41,951 nucleotides of DNA from Bremia lactucae (lineage: Eukaryota > Oomycota > Peronosporomycetes > Peronosporales > Peronosporaceae), in contig NC_090617.1 in assembly GCF_004359215.1 (NCBI RefSeq), forward strand, positions 5,257,374 through 5,299,324. The letters are read 5' to 3'. The first letter of the stretch is position 1. The number at the start of each line of letters is the position of its first letter. This document shows positions 1-9,524 of this stretch, one piece after another. The notes below the pieces were generated by a model. That model ran no database searches and had not been told where the DNA came from. It saw only the letters and a program-made list of their open reading frames with translations. Made by a program: the position numbers and the translations under genes.

Positions 1-1345
1 GTAGAAGTTACTAGACTTCTAGATCCCGAGGGATTAATCCCCCGGCAGCCTGTGGATAAATCCCAGGAAGAAACCGAGACATTAAATGTCTTGGTTAATG
101 ATGGATCGAGAGTAGGCGCTTCTACTCTTGATCTGTATGCGCCTCCGAAGTTAACTTCGGAGATAACTCAATTACCAACCCTAGAACCTAAGCGGTTCTT
201 GAGAGATCTGCATTGTGGGAAAATCAAGCAGATCTGCGTACTCGTCACAGAGGACGATTACGTAACCGACATTCGGTCAGCGGTAATTTTTGCAGAGAAC
301 GAACGGGTTCTCAGCAGCTCATCAATGGACGAAAATGTCCTCGATGAGAAGACTCGGATTGAGAGATACAGTACTCAATCTTGGGAGTCACTCAAGGGAA
401 ATCCTCTATACGAGGATTTAATAGAATTCAGGGATGTATTCCCTGAAGCAGTTCCATGCGAGTTACCTAAAGATAAAGGCACTCGACATGAGATCCAGCT
501 CAAACCGGGATCGAAGTACTGTGTCATGAAGCAGTGGCCACTGCCTCGTGAACAAGTACTTGCGATCAATAAAAAATTATTACCGATCGGGTAAAAGCGG
601 GCCATGTAAGGCAATCAACCTCCCCACATAGCTCTCCGTCCTTCTGTGTGCGAAAGGCCGGAGTAGGGTGGCGGATAGTACACGCATTCAATAAACTAAA
701 TGCTCCAACTGTACCGGCTCAAACGCCGATACCGAGAAAATACGTAACCTTTGATGGTATGTCTAAAAGTATCATTTTTGTATCTATGGATCTGATGGAT
801 GGATTTTATCAGATCCTTATGCGTGAACGGGACATCCCGGAAACAGCAATGAACACTCCCAGCGGGATGCTCTGGGAATGGCTAGTAATGTCACAGGGGC
901 TTAGTAACGCCCTTTCAAACTTACAACAGACGCGTAACAAATCTGTTAAGATCGGTGCGAGAATTCGCACCGAGTTATTTTGACGATGTATTCGTCCATA
1001 GCCGGGCCATGGACGGGAAGACACGGACGTGGAAGTTCATAAAAATTACGTTCGTCAGGTTCAACCACATATGCTAAAGCACCATTTGTAGCAAATCTCA
1101 AAAAGTGTATATTCGCTGCAAGAGAAATGCCACTTCTTGGGTGCATCGTCGATAATCACGGCGTGCGCCCTGATCCCGAGAAGATCAAGGCAATTACCAA
1201 CTGGCAAGTTTCTGTCGATGTCAAGAGACTTAGAAAGTTCCTTGGGCTTGGGGCTTACTTACACAAGTACTCAAGCAATTATGCCAAGATGACAGTTCAT
1301 CTCTCTCGTCTTGAAAAAAGACGAGAAATGGTTATGGATTGCTGA
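1..1345 (+). pseudogene. G1 pol: protease-RT spacer and reverse transcriptase
   Basis: The frame at 52-594 holds the spacer between protease and RT and the start of RT (stretch ending SKYCVMKQWPLPREQV). RT continues in other frames: about 648-983 carries the palm region (SMDLMDGFYQIL, then GMLWEWLVM and GLSNA), and the FDDVF catalytic box can be read near 975 only after a frameshift. The frame at 1127-1345 carries the connection region (GVRPDPEKIKAI, KFLGLGAYLHKYS). At least three frame breaks make it non-functional. In an intact element this enzyme copies the genomic RNA into cDNA in the virus-like particle. Confidence 0.85.
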
Positions 1346-1830
1346 TTGTCAGCGTTCCTTCGGAGGTATCAAGCAAACCTTGATGCAATCGCCCATCTTG
1401 GCGATTGCAGATGAAGACAGACAATTCTACGTGGTCAGTGACGCCAGCGATTTCGCAATCGGCTGTGCGGTAGTGCAATACGATACAGATGGCGCGGAGC
1501 GCGTCGTCTGTTACAAATCGCGTCAGCTGCAACCAGCTGACGCAATTACCCAGTGCATGACAAGAGACTCCTTGCCATGAAATATGCACTGGCTAAATTT
1601 AGGGTCTATCTCCTCGGAGATAGACCGTTCGTCGTATATACGGACCATGCGTCATAACACACGGCCTTAAATAGCCCGTAACTCTCGCAAATAATGGTGA
1701 GGTCGACATCCGTCTCCGCGGAGTATAATTTCTCCGTTAAATATGAGCCAGGATGACTTAATGTCGTTGCTGATGCGTTATCACGCCAACCCGAATTCGA
1801 GCCGGCATCACACTCTAACAGTGAAAATAA
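1311..1830 (+). pseudogene. G1 pol: RNase H
   Basis: The frame at 1311-1580 reads FYVVSDASDFAIGCAVVQYD followed by ERVVCYKSRQLQPAD, the first strand and catalytic-D region of a gypsy RNase H. The rest (YALAKFRVYLLGDRPF-type segment from about 1580, then a VVADALSR-like end near 1760) is frameshifted and has stops. The normal role is removal of RNA from the RNA-DNA hybrid. Confidence 0.8.
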
Positions 1831-1926
1831 TCCCACTGTTGCAACACTCATTATAAGTGGGTTGTCATCAATCTTGTTTGACGACATAAAGAAAGTCTAC
1901 CTGAAGATAAAGCGCTTCTGCGTTTA

Positions 1927-2694
1927 ATGAATCATCGCATGATTCCAACCAAAATATCTTTTAAAGATTTACCGGTTTTATATCGATCGTTATCCGATCG
2001 ATACACAACACGCAACGGCTTATTGTACTACACAGCCGTTGCCGGCACAACTTCACGTGTCGTCGTCCCAACTCACAATGATTTGCGCTTCCGCATCATG
2101 TATGAGTGTCACGATGCACCAACAAGTGGTCATCGTGAACGTGATAAAACTTATCTCACAGCAAGTCGCGACTTTTACTGACCGCCAGCAACAATTTGTG
2201 CGCAAGTACATTCGTGCTTGCGAGGTATGTCCACGTGTGAAGCCTAGCGCTTAATCCCTTGCACATCTCGAACCTCTACCACTTCCGGCAGAATATTGGC
2301 AGTTTGTAACTATGAAATTCATCTTTGGAATTACCGAAGACGATCACAAAAACAATGGAATCCTTGTTTTTGTATAGAGATTCAGCAAGATAGTACATAT
2401 TGTTTGAGTACCGGGGTCGATCACGGCTCCGGGCTGTGCCCGTGTCTTTTTAACGACACGATATTCAAACTCCATAGGTTACCCCGTGAATTGGTCACGG
2501 AGAGAGATCCACGATTCACGGCGGAGTTCTGGCAATCCGTGTTCCGATCTCTCGGAACACGGCTGACTATGTCAACACCGTCTACACCGCATACACCGTT
2601 CTTCGTGAATGGCTTACGCCATCCTCGCATACCCACCCAATTAGAGGGATCCTCTAGTTTAAGGGAGGGGACTCGCACGGCAAAGCATTTCTAG
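1927..2694 (+). pseudogene. G1 pol: integrase zinc finger and core
   Basis: About 2085-2250 holds an HHCC zinc-binding remnant (RIMYECHDAPTSGHRERDKTY, then RACEVCPRVKPSA after a stop). The core at 2296-2694 keeps the second catalytic Asp (ERDPRFTAEFWQSVF) but jumps from MSTPSTPHT directly to PFFVNGLRHPRIPTQ. That removes about 55 residues containing the catalytic Glu, so it is inactive. It compares directly with 7273-7824 in G2, which retains the missing part. Confidence 0.85.
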
Positions 2695-2739
2695 CTCATG
2701 CTCATCACGCGTCGAAATTATCAACGACCCGAATGGTGT

Positions 2740-3293
2740 CGATATCGAAGAAATCCACATCTAAGATGAGAAAACTCTCATGGCAGTGCGCACAGAGCGC
2801 ACTGAAAAAGACAAAAAAATGAGTCAGCAGAGGAATATCTGCTGGCTTGAGAATCAGTAATCCGTTTCGTACAAAATTCCATTGCTAACGCAGTGGACCG
2901 TCAGAAAGGAATGCAGACAAACATGGAAGAGCAAATGTTCTTTCATTCAAAATTAATGACCTAGTACTACTCTCTACAGTAAACTTACGCAAGCGTGTAG
3001 TCCCTAATGTGCGTAGCAGCAAACTACTACCCAAGTTTATTGGGCCTTTCCGTGTACTGCATCGCAGAGGCAATGCGTACACAGTACAATTGCCATGTAG
3101 GATGCGTTCGCATCCAACGTTTTTCGTTGGTCGGCTCCGCCCGTACCATCAGTACGCGGTTTCTTCCGAGGTCGGATTTGACCACCCTTTTCAAGAATCC
3201 CCAAAAGATTCTTGTGATCGCGAACCAGGTTCTCATGTTGAACCTGAAGTTTCTCATGCCGGTTCCGAAATCCTCGAAACTACGATGAGCTGA
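2740..3293 (+). pseudogene. G1 pol: integrase C-terminal region and linker
   Basis: After a degraded stretch matching the VRTKRTEKDK...FVQDSIANAVDRQK spacer of the other copies, the frame at 3009-3293 reads the SH3-like end of gypsy integrase (RSSKLLPKFIGPFRVLHRRG, then HPTFFVGRLRPYHQY). It is followed by the low-complexity linker that precedes the chromodomain in G3 and G5. The chromodomain itself is absent because G1 ends at 3520. Confidence 0.8.
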
Positions 3294-3520
3294 CGACAGC
3301 TCATCGCGAACAGCATGATACTTCCGTTCGTACTCCAACATGGAGTACGCACTCTTCGAACGGTCTTTCAACCGCTCGATATGGTGAGCCTGCACCGTCT
3401 GCTCCAACGAGCGACACTTGCCGCGCTCGTGGTCAAGTCCCACCTCCAAATCATGGAGGAAGTGATCGATTTTGTCGATCCTCGACATTAGATCCGACAC
3501 ACGGTTCGGATCTAATTTTC
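3100..3520 (-). pseudogene. aORF copy in G1 (antisense coiled-coil frame, C-terminal part)
   Basis: Antisense to G1 pol, a frame runs from the N at 3521 down to about 3100. It reads SRIDKIDHFLHDLEVGLDHE, then RSAYSMLEYERKYH-type and RDELSSAHRSFED segments: charged heptad-like sequence typical of a coiled coil. It matches the same-position antisense frames of G2, G3 and G5. A frameshift near 3290 breaks the tail. It could be a shadow of pol, but conservation across copies argues for real coding. Confidence 0.45.
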
Positions 3521-3521
3521 N

Positions 3522-4952
3522 GATCGCAAATGTCTTGTAGCATGTGCGTGCGCTGATGACCCCTTTCATCAACACCTCCACTTAGTGTGCGTAATTCTCT
3601 AAGTGTTTCACCTGTTCGCTCATCTGTACGCTCCCCTTCAATCGGAACAATGTCCAAATTTTCCGACCTGTTGTCCTCGCCATAGGCATTCACAACCATG
3701 TCTTCCCAGCTAGTGTCAACATCATCTGGTCCATCAACTTCCATGTCTTCCGCATGATGAGAGTCCGCTGAAATGGGTACATTCACCGCATTTTCGTCTC
3801 TATCATCGTGTTGTTGTGTGATTTCAACACGATTTTCACTCACAACGATATTTTTGTATCGTGAAGGAGGCCTTTCGTCTATTGTAAGAGAACGAGTCAC
3901 CACCAAATGTTTTCGATCCACATCCCACGCACGGTACGCCTTTGATGTGTCTGAGTAACCAGAAAAATGCACTTGTTAGCCTTGTTGTCCCATTTGGTCC
4001 ACTTGCAATCCGCTACTCGTGTATAACCAGTAGATCCAAATACACGAAAGTAACTTAAGTGTTTCGGACCGTTTATCACTTCAAATGGACTCTTGTTGGG
4101 ACGCGCTGTGTTCGGAATTCGGTTTAGTATGTGCGCAGCTGTCATAACAGCTTCACCCCACCACATTCGATCCATCTCCATATGACTCATCATCGAACGT
4201 GCCTTTTCAGCAAGCGTTCTGTTCATTCTCTCAGACAATCCATTCTGCTGTGGAGTGTATGGCACGCTTGTTTGGTGTATGATACCATGATTCACACAGC
4301 ACTTGTTGAACCGGTAACTTGTATACTCACCACCATTGTCACTTCTAATGCACTTGATCTTGCAATCTGTATGCGTCTCCACCATCTCACGAAAGTCCTG
4401 AAATCGTTCAAACACTTGTGACTTCGCAGCGAGTAAGTACACATAGACGAATCGGCTACAGTCGTCGATAAATGTGAGAACATTAAGGGCACCACCCTTT
4501 GATTTCGAGTTCATCGGACCCATGAGATTAGTATGGATAATCTCAAGAGGTTGACATGTTTTGACTGTACTCCATGAGGTATGACGAAACGGACTGTTCG
4601 TCATTTTTCCACGTGAACACCTATCGCAAACACCGTCTTCAGTTGCCGACGCTTTCGTAATACCGTCGCACGCCTTCATTACTTGATTAAGCTTGCTTGT
4701 CGATACGTGACCATGGCGAGCATGCCATGGTCCACTTTCATCATCTTCTTTGGTCGTGCTCTCGGCTTTGTATGCCTCCAAGACCACATCCTGCTTCCCA
4801 TTCCACACATACAATTTTCCCACTCGATTAATCACTGCCACCGTAATCCTATTAGATGTTAGGACTGCTTGATTACGCTTGAACTGCACAAGCACACCTC
4901 GGGCTGTCAGTGCTGGTACAGATACAAGCTTCTTGTCAATTTTAAGGCACAT
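3522..4952 (-). pseudogene. Copia integrase region
   Basis: The frame 4952-3897 contains the pre-integrase HHCC finger (WHARHGHVSTSKLNQV, then CDRCSRGKM). The catalytic core follows, with the first Asp in TFIDDCSRFVYVYLL, the second in IRSDNGGEYTS and the Glu in NGLSERMNRTLAEKARSMM. A frameshift near 3970 moves the reading into 3972-3522, which holds GYSDTSKAYR and VVTRSLTIDE, the usual end of copia integrase before RT, then an acidic linker. The catalytic triad is intact, but the polyprotein is broken and RT is absent. Confidence 0.9.
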
Positions 4953-5367
4953 GAAGAACTTCCTTCAGCTTAACTGTGCGGCTATTTTCTAGTATAAATC
5001 GCACCGACCCCGTTTCTTTCGCCATCAGATGCTGACCATTAGCAACTGTGATGCTAATTGGAGTAGTCAGATTTTCATACTCCACAAAATCACGCTCGTC
5101 ATCAGTCATGTGACGGCTCGCACCACTATCCAGCAGCCAAGTTGCACTTGACTCCAATTTCTCGCTTGATGCTGAGAAAACAAATTCATTGCCAGATCTT
5201 GACTGTTTCACGTTGTGACACTGCGAACTCTTGTGACCATGTCTTCCGCAAGCAAAACACTTGCCTCGAAATCTTGCGTTGTCGTTCCTTCGTCTGAAAG
5301 CTTGGTTTCGATCATTATCACCTTGACGGCCCTGGTGTCCTCGGTTTCCTTGAAAGCGTCGATTCAC
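4942..5367 (-). pseudogene. Copia gag zinc knuckle and aspartic protease
   Basis: An Arg/Asn-rich basic stretch leads to a CCHC knuckle (CFACGRHGHKSSQC, spacing C-x2-C-x4-H-x4-C), the RNA-binding signature of gag. This is followed by the protease active site WLLDSGASRHMTDD. The frame overlaps the integrase frame by about 11 nt in a different phase, so a frameshift separates what is normally one gag-pol polyprotein. Confidence 0.9.
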
Positions 5368-5975
5368 ATTGGAGGTTGTGCGTGTGCTTTAAAAGCAGCT
5401 GCCTTCTTATCACGTTTCTGTAGCGTGTCATACTCCCGCCGGAGCATCTCTTTTGCGTCCAACAGCGTCACGTTGCTGTGCGCCTCAGTTATGCGTACCA
5501 TATCATCATATTCAGATGATAAGCTTCCCAAGAGGAGTACTAGCTTCTCATCATCATCCATGCTGTCACCAGCAGCCCTGAGCTACAAACAAAGCTCATC
5601 AAACTTCAGTAGGTGGTCCACTAGACTCTTACCAGTTTCCATCACAAATTCATGTAGCTGTTTCCGAAGTTGCACTCGATTGTGGAGGTTCTTCTTCGCG
5701 AAGAATGTCTGCAACACCTCTCAAGCCTCAAGGGCTGTCTCACATTCCCGAACCATACACTGATAGGTGGGTGAGAGTAACTTTACCAGCACAGCCAGAG
5801 CCTTCATATCGGCGACTTTCCACTCGAGTATTTCTCGTAGTACTGCCGACTCTGGCTTCACCATTACATGATCCAATAGATCCTTGCGCGCAAGGGTCAT
5901 GCGCGCGTTAAATTTCCACATGAAGTAGTTATCATCCGTAAGGATATCATTGGGGGCCAACGCATTTGGGCTCAT
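5364..5975 (-). pseudogene. Copia gag (UBN2 / Retrotran_gag_2 type)
   Basis: It begins MSPNALAPNDILTDDNYFMW, typical of copia gag (one Trp-containing tensin-like start, then MTLARKDLLDHV). The same frame continues through a stop near 5720 and another near 5583 to MDDDEKLVLLLGSLSSEYDD and LLDAKEMLRREYDTLQKRD. Two nonsense codons and a later frameshift into the zinc knuckle mark it as dead. Gag would form the virus-like particle. Confidence 0.85.
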
Positions 5976-6130
5976 AACCTATAACAACCAGACAACTACT
6001 TCGCAGTGCTCAAAATGAAAAGTAGTATGAAGGGTTAAGACTACTGCTAAAACGCATATATAAATCCCCTCATAAAGTGATCGCTCATCCAGATTGTTCG
6101 AAGAGCCCTGTCCCTGCAAGTTGCCATAAA
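5976..6130 (-). repeat. Copia 5' leader and LTR fragment
   Basis: Directly upstream of gag the minus strand reads a GGTTATGAGCCC-like stretch overlapping the start codon. It resembles a degenerate initiator-Met primer binding site, although that is weak. Further upstream is AT-rich sequence with a TATATA box near 6056-6064. The likely LTR is cut by the gap at 6131, so neither its start nor a duplicate can be seen. Confidence 0.4.
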
Positions 6131-6409
6131 NNNNNNNNNNNNNNNNNNNNNNNNNNNNNNNNNNNNNNNNNNNNNNNNNNNNNNNNNNNNNNNNNNNNNN
6201 NNNNNNNNNNNNNNNNNNNNNNNNNNNNNNNNNNNNNNNNNNNNNNNNNNNNNNNNNNNNNNNNNNNNNNNNNNNNNNNNNNNNNNNNNNNNNNNNNNNN
6301 NNNNNNNNNNNNNNNNNNNNNNNNNNNNNNNNNNNNNNNNNNNNNNNNNNNNNNNNNNNNNNNNNNNNNNNNNNNNNNNNNNNNNNNNNNNNNNNNNNNN
6401 NNNNNNNNN
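6131..6409. other. Assembly gap (run of Ns)
   Basis: 279 unresolved bases. The copia LTR enters from the left and G2 gypsy sequence emerges on the right. The real distance between them is unknown, and reading frames crossing the gap have no support. Confidence 0.99.
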
Positions 6410-7194
6410 TGACCACCGTGGGAATCCACCAATGGTTGTGGTGGAGGAGGGAAAATTAGATCCGAACCGTATGTCGGATCTAATGTCGAGGATCGACAAA
6501 ATCGATCACTTCCTCCATGATTTGGAGGAGGGACTTGACCACGAGCGCGGCAAGCGTCGCTCGTTGGAGCAGACGGTGCAGGCTCACCATATCGAGCGGT
6601 TGGAAGACCGTTCGAAGAGTGCGTACTCCATGTTGGAGTACGAACGAAAATATCACGCTGTTCGCGATGAGCTGTCGTCAGCTCATTGCAGTTTCGAGGA
6701 AACTCGGAACCTGCACGAGAAACTCCAAATTCAACATGAAAATCTGGTTCGCGACCACAAGAATCGTTTAGGGATTCTTGAAATGGGTGGTCAGATCTGT
6801 CCTCGGAAGAAGCCGCGGACTGATGGTACGGGCGGAGCCAACCAACGTAAAACGTAGGATGCGTTCGCATCCTACGTGGTAATTCTATTGTGTACGCATT
6901 GTCTCTGCGATACAGTACACGGAAAGGCCCAATGAACTTGGGTAATAGTTAACTGCTACCCAGATTAGTGACTAAACGCTTAGGTAGGTTTACCGTAGAG
7001 AGTAGTACTAGATCAATAATTTTAAATGATTGAACATTTTCTCTTCCATGTTTGTCTGCATTGTGTTTCCGACGGTCCACTGCGTTAGCAATGGGATCCT
7101 GAACGAAATGCATTATCGATTTTCGAGTTAGCTGAATTTCTTCTGCTAACTCATTTGTTTTGTCTTTTTCAGTACGCTTTGTGCTTACTGCCAT
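6410..7194 (-). pseudogene. G2 pol: integrase C-terminal region and linker
   Basis: The frame 7194-6949 holds the spacer MAVSTKRTEKDKTNELAEEI, then FVQDPIANAVDRRKHNADKH and LVLLSTVNLPKRL. After a frame break, 6870 downward reads HPTFYVGWLRPYHQ and a Pro/Ser-rich linker ending PPPPQPLVDSHGG, which in G3 and G5 leads straight into the chromodomain. The gap removes the chromodomain here. Confidence 0.8.
6432..6857 (+). CDS. aORF copy in G2 (antisense coiled-coil protein, C-terminal part)
   Basis: An uninterrupted 141-codon frame antisense to G2 pol. It reads MVVVEEGKLDPNRMSDLMSR, a long charged helix (SRIDKIDHFLHDLEEGLDHE, RSLEQTVQAHHIERLEDRSK, YSMLEYERKYHAVRDELSSA) and a basic end RPRKKPRTDGTGG-like before a stop at the palindrome ACGTAGGATGCG. 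Heptad-like spacing suggests a coiled coil. The N-terminal portion is lost in the gap. It is the best preserved of the five copies. The product function is unknown; a nuclear location is a guess from the KKPR motif. Confidence 0.45.
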   Translation: MVVVEEGKLDPNRMSDLMSRIDKIDHFLHDLEEGLDHERGKRRSLEQTVQAHHIERLEDRSKSAYSMLEYERKYHAVRDELSSAHCSFEETRNLHEKLQIQHENLVRDHKNRLGILEMGGQICPRKKPRTDGTGGANQRKT

Positions 7195-7272
7195 GAGATC
7201 ATTCTCGTCTTCGATGTCGATTTCTTCGACATCGACATCACTCGCGTCGTTGTTAACTTCGACGCGTGATGA

Positions 7273-7860
7273 TCATGAACCAGAATTGGTTTTGCTCGTG
7301 CGAGGCCACCCCCCCCTTAAACTAGAGGATCCCTCTAATTTGGTGGGTATGCGAGGATAGCGTAAGCCATTCACAAAGAACGGTGTATGCGTTGTAGACG
7401 CATGCACAGAATTATTGATGGCGAATTCGACCATCGTTAAAAACTCGCTCCAATTCGGATACGATTGGACGTAACCTCGAAGTATCTCTTCGAGGACGCG
7501 ATGTACGCGTTCTGTTTGACCATCCGCTTCCGGGTGATCGGATGTTGACATAGTCAGCCGTGTTCCGAAAGATCGGAACACGGATTGCCAGAAATCCGCC
7601 GTGAATCTCGGATCTCTATCCGAGACCAATTCAAGGGGTAACCCATGGATTTTGAATACCGTGTCGATAAAGACACGAGCACAGCCCGGAGCCGTGATCG
7701 ACTTTGATACTGCAACAACATGCACTGTCTTGCTGAATATGTCTACAAAACAAGGATTTAATTGTTTTTGTGATCGTTTTCGGAAATTCCGAAGGCGAAG
7801 TCCATAGATACGGACTGCCAACACTCTGCTGGAAGTGGTAGAGGTTGGAGAGTTGCACGG
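7273..7860 (-). pseudogene. G2 pol: integrase core
   Basis: This integrase core contains the catalytic Asp context ELVSDRDPRFTADFWQSVF and the Glu context HPEADGQTERVHRVLEEIL, then FAINNSVHASTTHTPFFVNG and GSSSLRGG. The N-terminal catalytic Asp segment (normally SMDF...GFP) is out of frame near 7800. The zinc-finger region upstream (7860-8075) is mostly deleted: a knuckle-like piece joins directly to RNase H tether sequence at about 7935. Confidence 0.85.
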
Positions 7861-8075
7861 GATGAAGGGCTAGGCTTCACCCGTTGACAAACCTCGCAAG
7901 CACGAATGTACTTGCGTACGAACTGATACTGGCGAAGCCTCTTTAAAAGATTTATCGGATTGATTCATTAGATGATCCATCAAACATAGAAGGCCCTATC
8001 TTCTGTGTAGGCTTTCTTTATGTCATCAACTAAGGTTGATATGGAACACTCGTAGTGAGTGTTACAACAGTGGGA

Positions 8076-8570
8076 TTATTTCATTGTTGGAGTGCACTGC
8101 TGACTCGAAATCGGGTCGGCGTGATAACGCATCAGCGACGACATTAAGTTGTCCTGGTTTATATTCGACGTAGAAAGTATACTCTGCGAAGAAGGATAGC
8201 TACCTCGCCATTCTTGCGAGAGGTGTGGGCTGTTTACGGCCGTGCGTAATGACGCATGGTCCGTATATACGATGAACGGTCTATCTCCGAGGAGGTAGAC
8301 CCTAAATTTAGCCAGTGCATATTTCATGGCAAGGAGTTCACTGGGTATTTGCGTTCAGCTGGTTGCAGCTGACGCGATTGGTAACAGACGACGCGCTCCG
8401 CGCCGTCTGTATCGTATTGCATTAACGCACAGCCGATTGCGAAATCGCTGGCGTCACAGACCATATGAAATGGTCTATCTTGATCTGCAATCGCCAAGCT
8501 GGGCGATTGCATCAAGCTTTGCTTGACACCTTCAAACGAACGCTGACAATCAGCGTTCCATACCCATTTC
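8076..8570 (-). pseudogene. G2 pol: RNase H
   Basis: Frames 8515-8324 and 8327-8076 give LAIADQDRPFHMVCDASDFA, ERVVCYQSRQLQPAERKYPV and then MKYALAKFRVYLLGDRPFIV with YTDHASLRT. This is the gypsy RNase H fold with the catalytic Asp in CDASD. The tether that follows is frameshifted. Confidence 0.85.
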
Positions 8571-9021
8571 TCGTCTTTTTAAGAGACGAGATGAAGTGTC
8601 GTCTCTGCATAATTGCGGGAGTACTTGTGCAAATACGCCGCTAATCCAAGGAACTTTCTAAGTCCCTTGACATCGACTAGAACTGGCCAGTCGGTAATTG
8701 CCTAGATCTTTTCGGGACTAGGGTGCACGCCGTGTTTACCAACGATGTACCCAAGAAGTGGTATTTCGCTTGCAGCGAGTACACCCTTCTTGGGATTTGC
8801 GTACAACTTATGTTTTGCATAAGTGTAAGAACCTGACGAACGTGAGTTTTATGAACTTCCACGTTCGTCTTTGCGTCCATGGCCCGGCTATGGACGAATA
8901 CATCGTCGAAATAACTCGGTGTGAAATCCCGCACCGGTCTCAACAGATTTGTTACACATCTGTTGAATGTTGCAGGGGCGTTACTAAGCCCCTGAGGCAT
9001 CACTAGCCATTCCCAGAGCAT
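8571..9021 (-). pseudogene. G2 pol: reverse transcriptase, C-terminal half
   Basis: Starting at the N at 9022 it reads MLWEWLVMPQGLSNAPATFN, then SYFDDVFVHSRAMDAK with an intact FDD catalytic box. After a frameshift near 8800 it continues with VGKHGVHPSPEKI-like connection sequence. The N-terminal fingers and palm (the TVPAxTPIPR region) are missing. Confidence 0.85.
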
Positions 9022-9022
9022 N

Positions 9023-9408
9023 CCATTACAAGCTGGAAAATTTGGGGACGTGATTGTCCCGGCCTCTGAGAGGCGTCTTGTCTCTACGCCAGGAAGTCTT
9101 CTCTTTTATAACACTTGCTTTATAGAGGGTTAAAGTAAGCTGTATTTAATATGGTTAAGTTCTTCTTGTCTATCACTCAATACAAACTTTATTATAATCT
9201 AATACAAACATGTAATTAAATCTTATCAGTATTTCTCTTTACGCGCGTCCAGCGCTAACTGGACCGCAGAGCAAGTAGATATAAAGGTCTATATCTACCA
9301 ATGGATAAGCTTTTAGAATATTACCATGTAACGTAATATTCTCCAAATATTATCTACCGTTTAGATAATATTTTAACTAACAGCCTTAAGTGTTAATTTC
9401 ATGTTACA
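9023..9408 (-). repeat. 3' LTR of G3 (LTR-A), cut at the N
   Basis: The right end is TGTTACA on the plus strand, that is, the LTR starts TGTAACA on the element strand, directly after a purine tract. The internal sequence matches 39486-39924 and 16311-16685: the AATATTATCTA blocks, GCGCGTCCAGCGC, the TAATTAAATCTTAT region and the GGGTTAAA motif. The left end is lost at N 9022 after about 385 bp. Confidence 0.85.
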
Positions 9409-9423
9409 TCCCCCCTCCCTTTA
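9409..9423 (-). promoter_or_regulatory. Polypurine tract of G3
   Basis: On the element strand the sequence AAAGGGAGGGGGG abuts the start of the 3' LTR, the expected position of the plus-strand primer. Equivalent tracts sit beside the G4 3' LTR (39005-39013) and the G5 3' LTR (39925-39940). This fixes element orientation independently of coding. Confidence 0.8.
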
Positions 9424-9524
9424 ACGACAATCAATCTGACTGTCATTGGGTAGAGTGGTCACTATATGACCACTTTATTAAAAAAGATTTTTATTGGTCA
9501 AAACCATCATTTTTATTTGATCGC

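Larger units (their letters stand above)
1..3520 (+). mobile_element. Ty3/gypsy copy G1, partial, decayed
   Basis: A chromodomain-type gypsy element read on the plus strand. It enters the window in the protease-RT spacer and runs through RT, RNase H and integrase to the linker before the chromodomain. It stops at the single N at 3521, where copia sequence begins. No LTR is visible. Stops, frameshifts and deletions are frequent, including loss of the segment between the integrase catalytic D and the motif that ends FFVNGL. Domain order and wording match copies G2-G5 in this window. Confidence 0.9.
3522..6130 (-). mobile_element. Ty1/copia remnant, truncated
   Basis: Read on the minus strand, the order is partial 5' LTR, gag, zinc knuckle, aspartic protease, GAG-pre-integrase zinc finger and integrase core, which is the copia order (integrase before RT). 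RT, RNase H and the 3' LTR are missing because the element stops at the N at 3521. The 5' end runs into the N gap at 6131. It lies between oppositely oriented gypsy copies G1 and G2. Confidence 0.9.
6410..9021 (-). mobile_element. Ty3/gypsy copy G2, partial
   Basis: Minus-strand gypsy of the same family as G1, running from the chromodomain linker at its left end to mid-RT at 9021. It then stops exactly at the single N at 9022, beyond which lies the 3' LTR of G3. Bases 6449-9021 are an inverted, diverged match of about 860-3520 in G1. It is less decayed than G1, and its integrase core retains all catalytic-site context except the first Asp segment. Confidence 0.9.

Noticed and set aside
5979..6870. 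Long minus-strand frames spanning the N run
   Set aside because: They are open only because Ns carry no stops.
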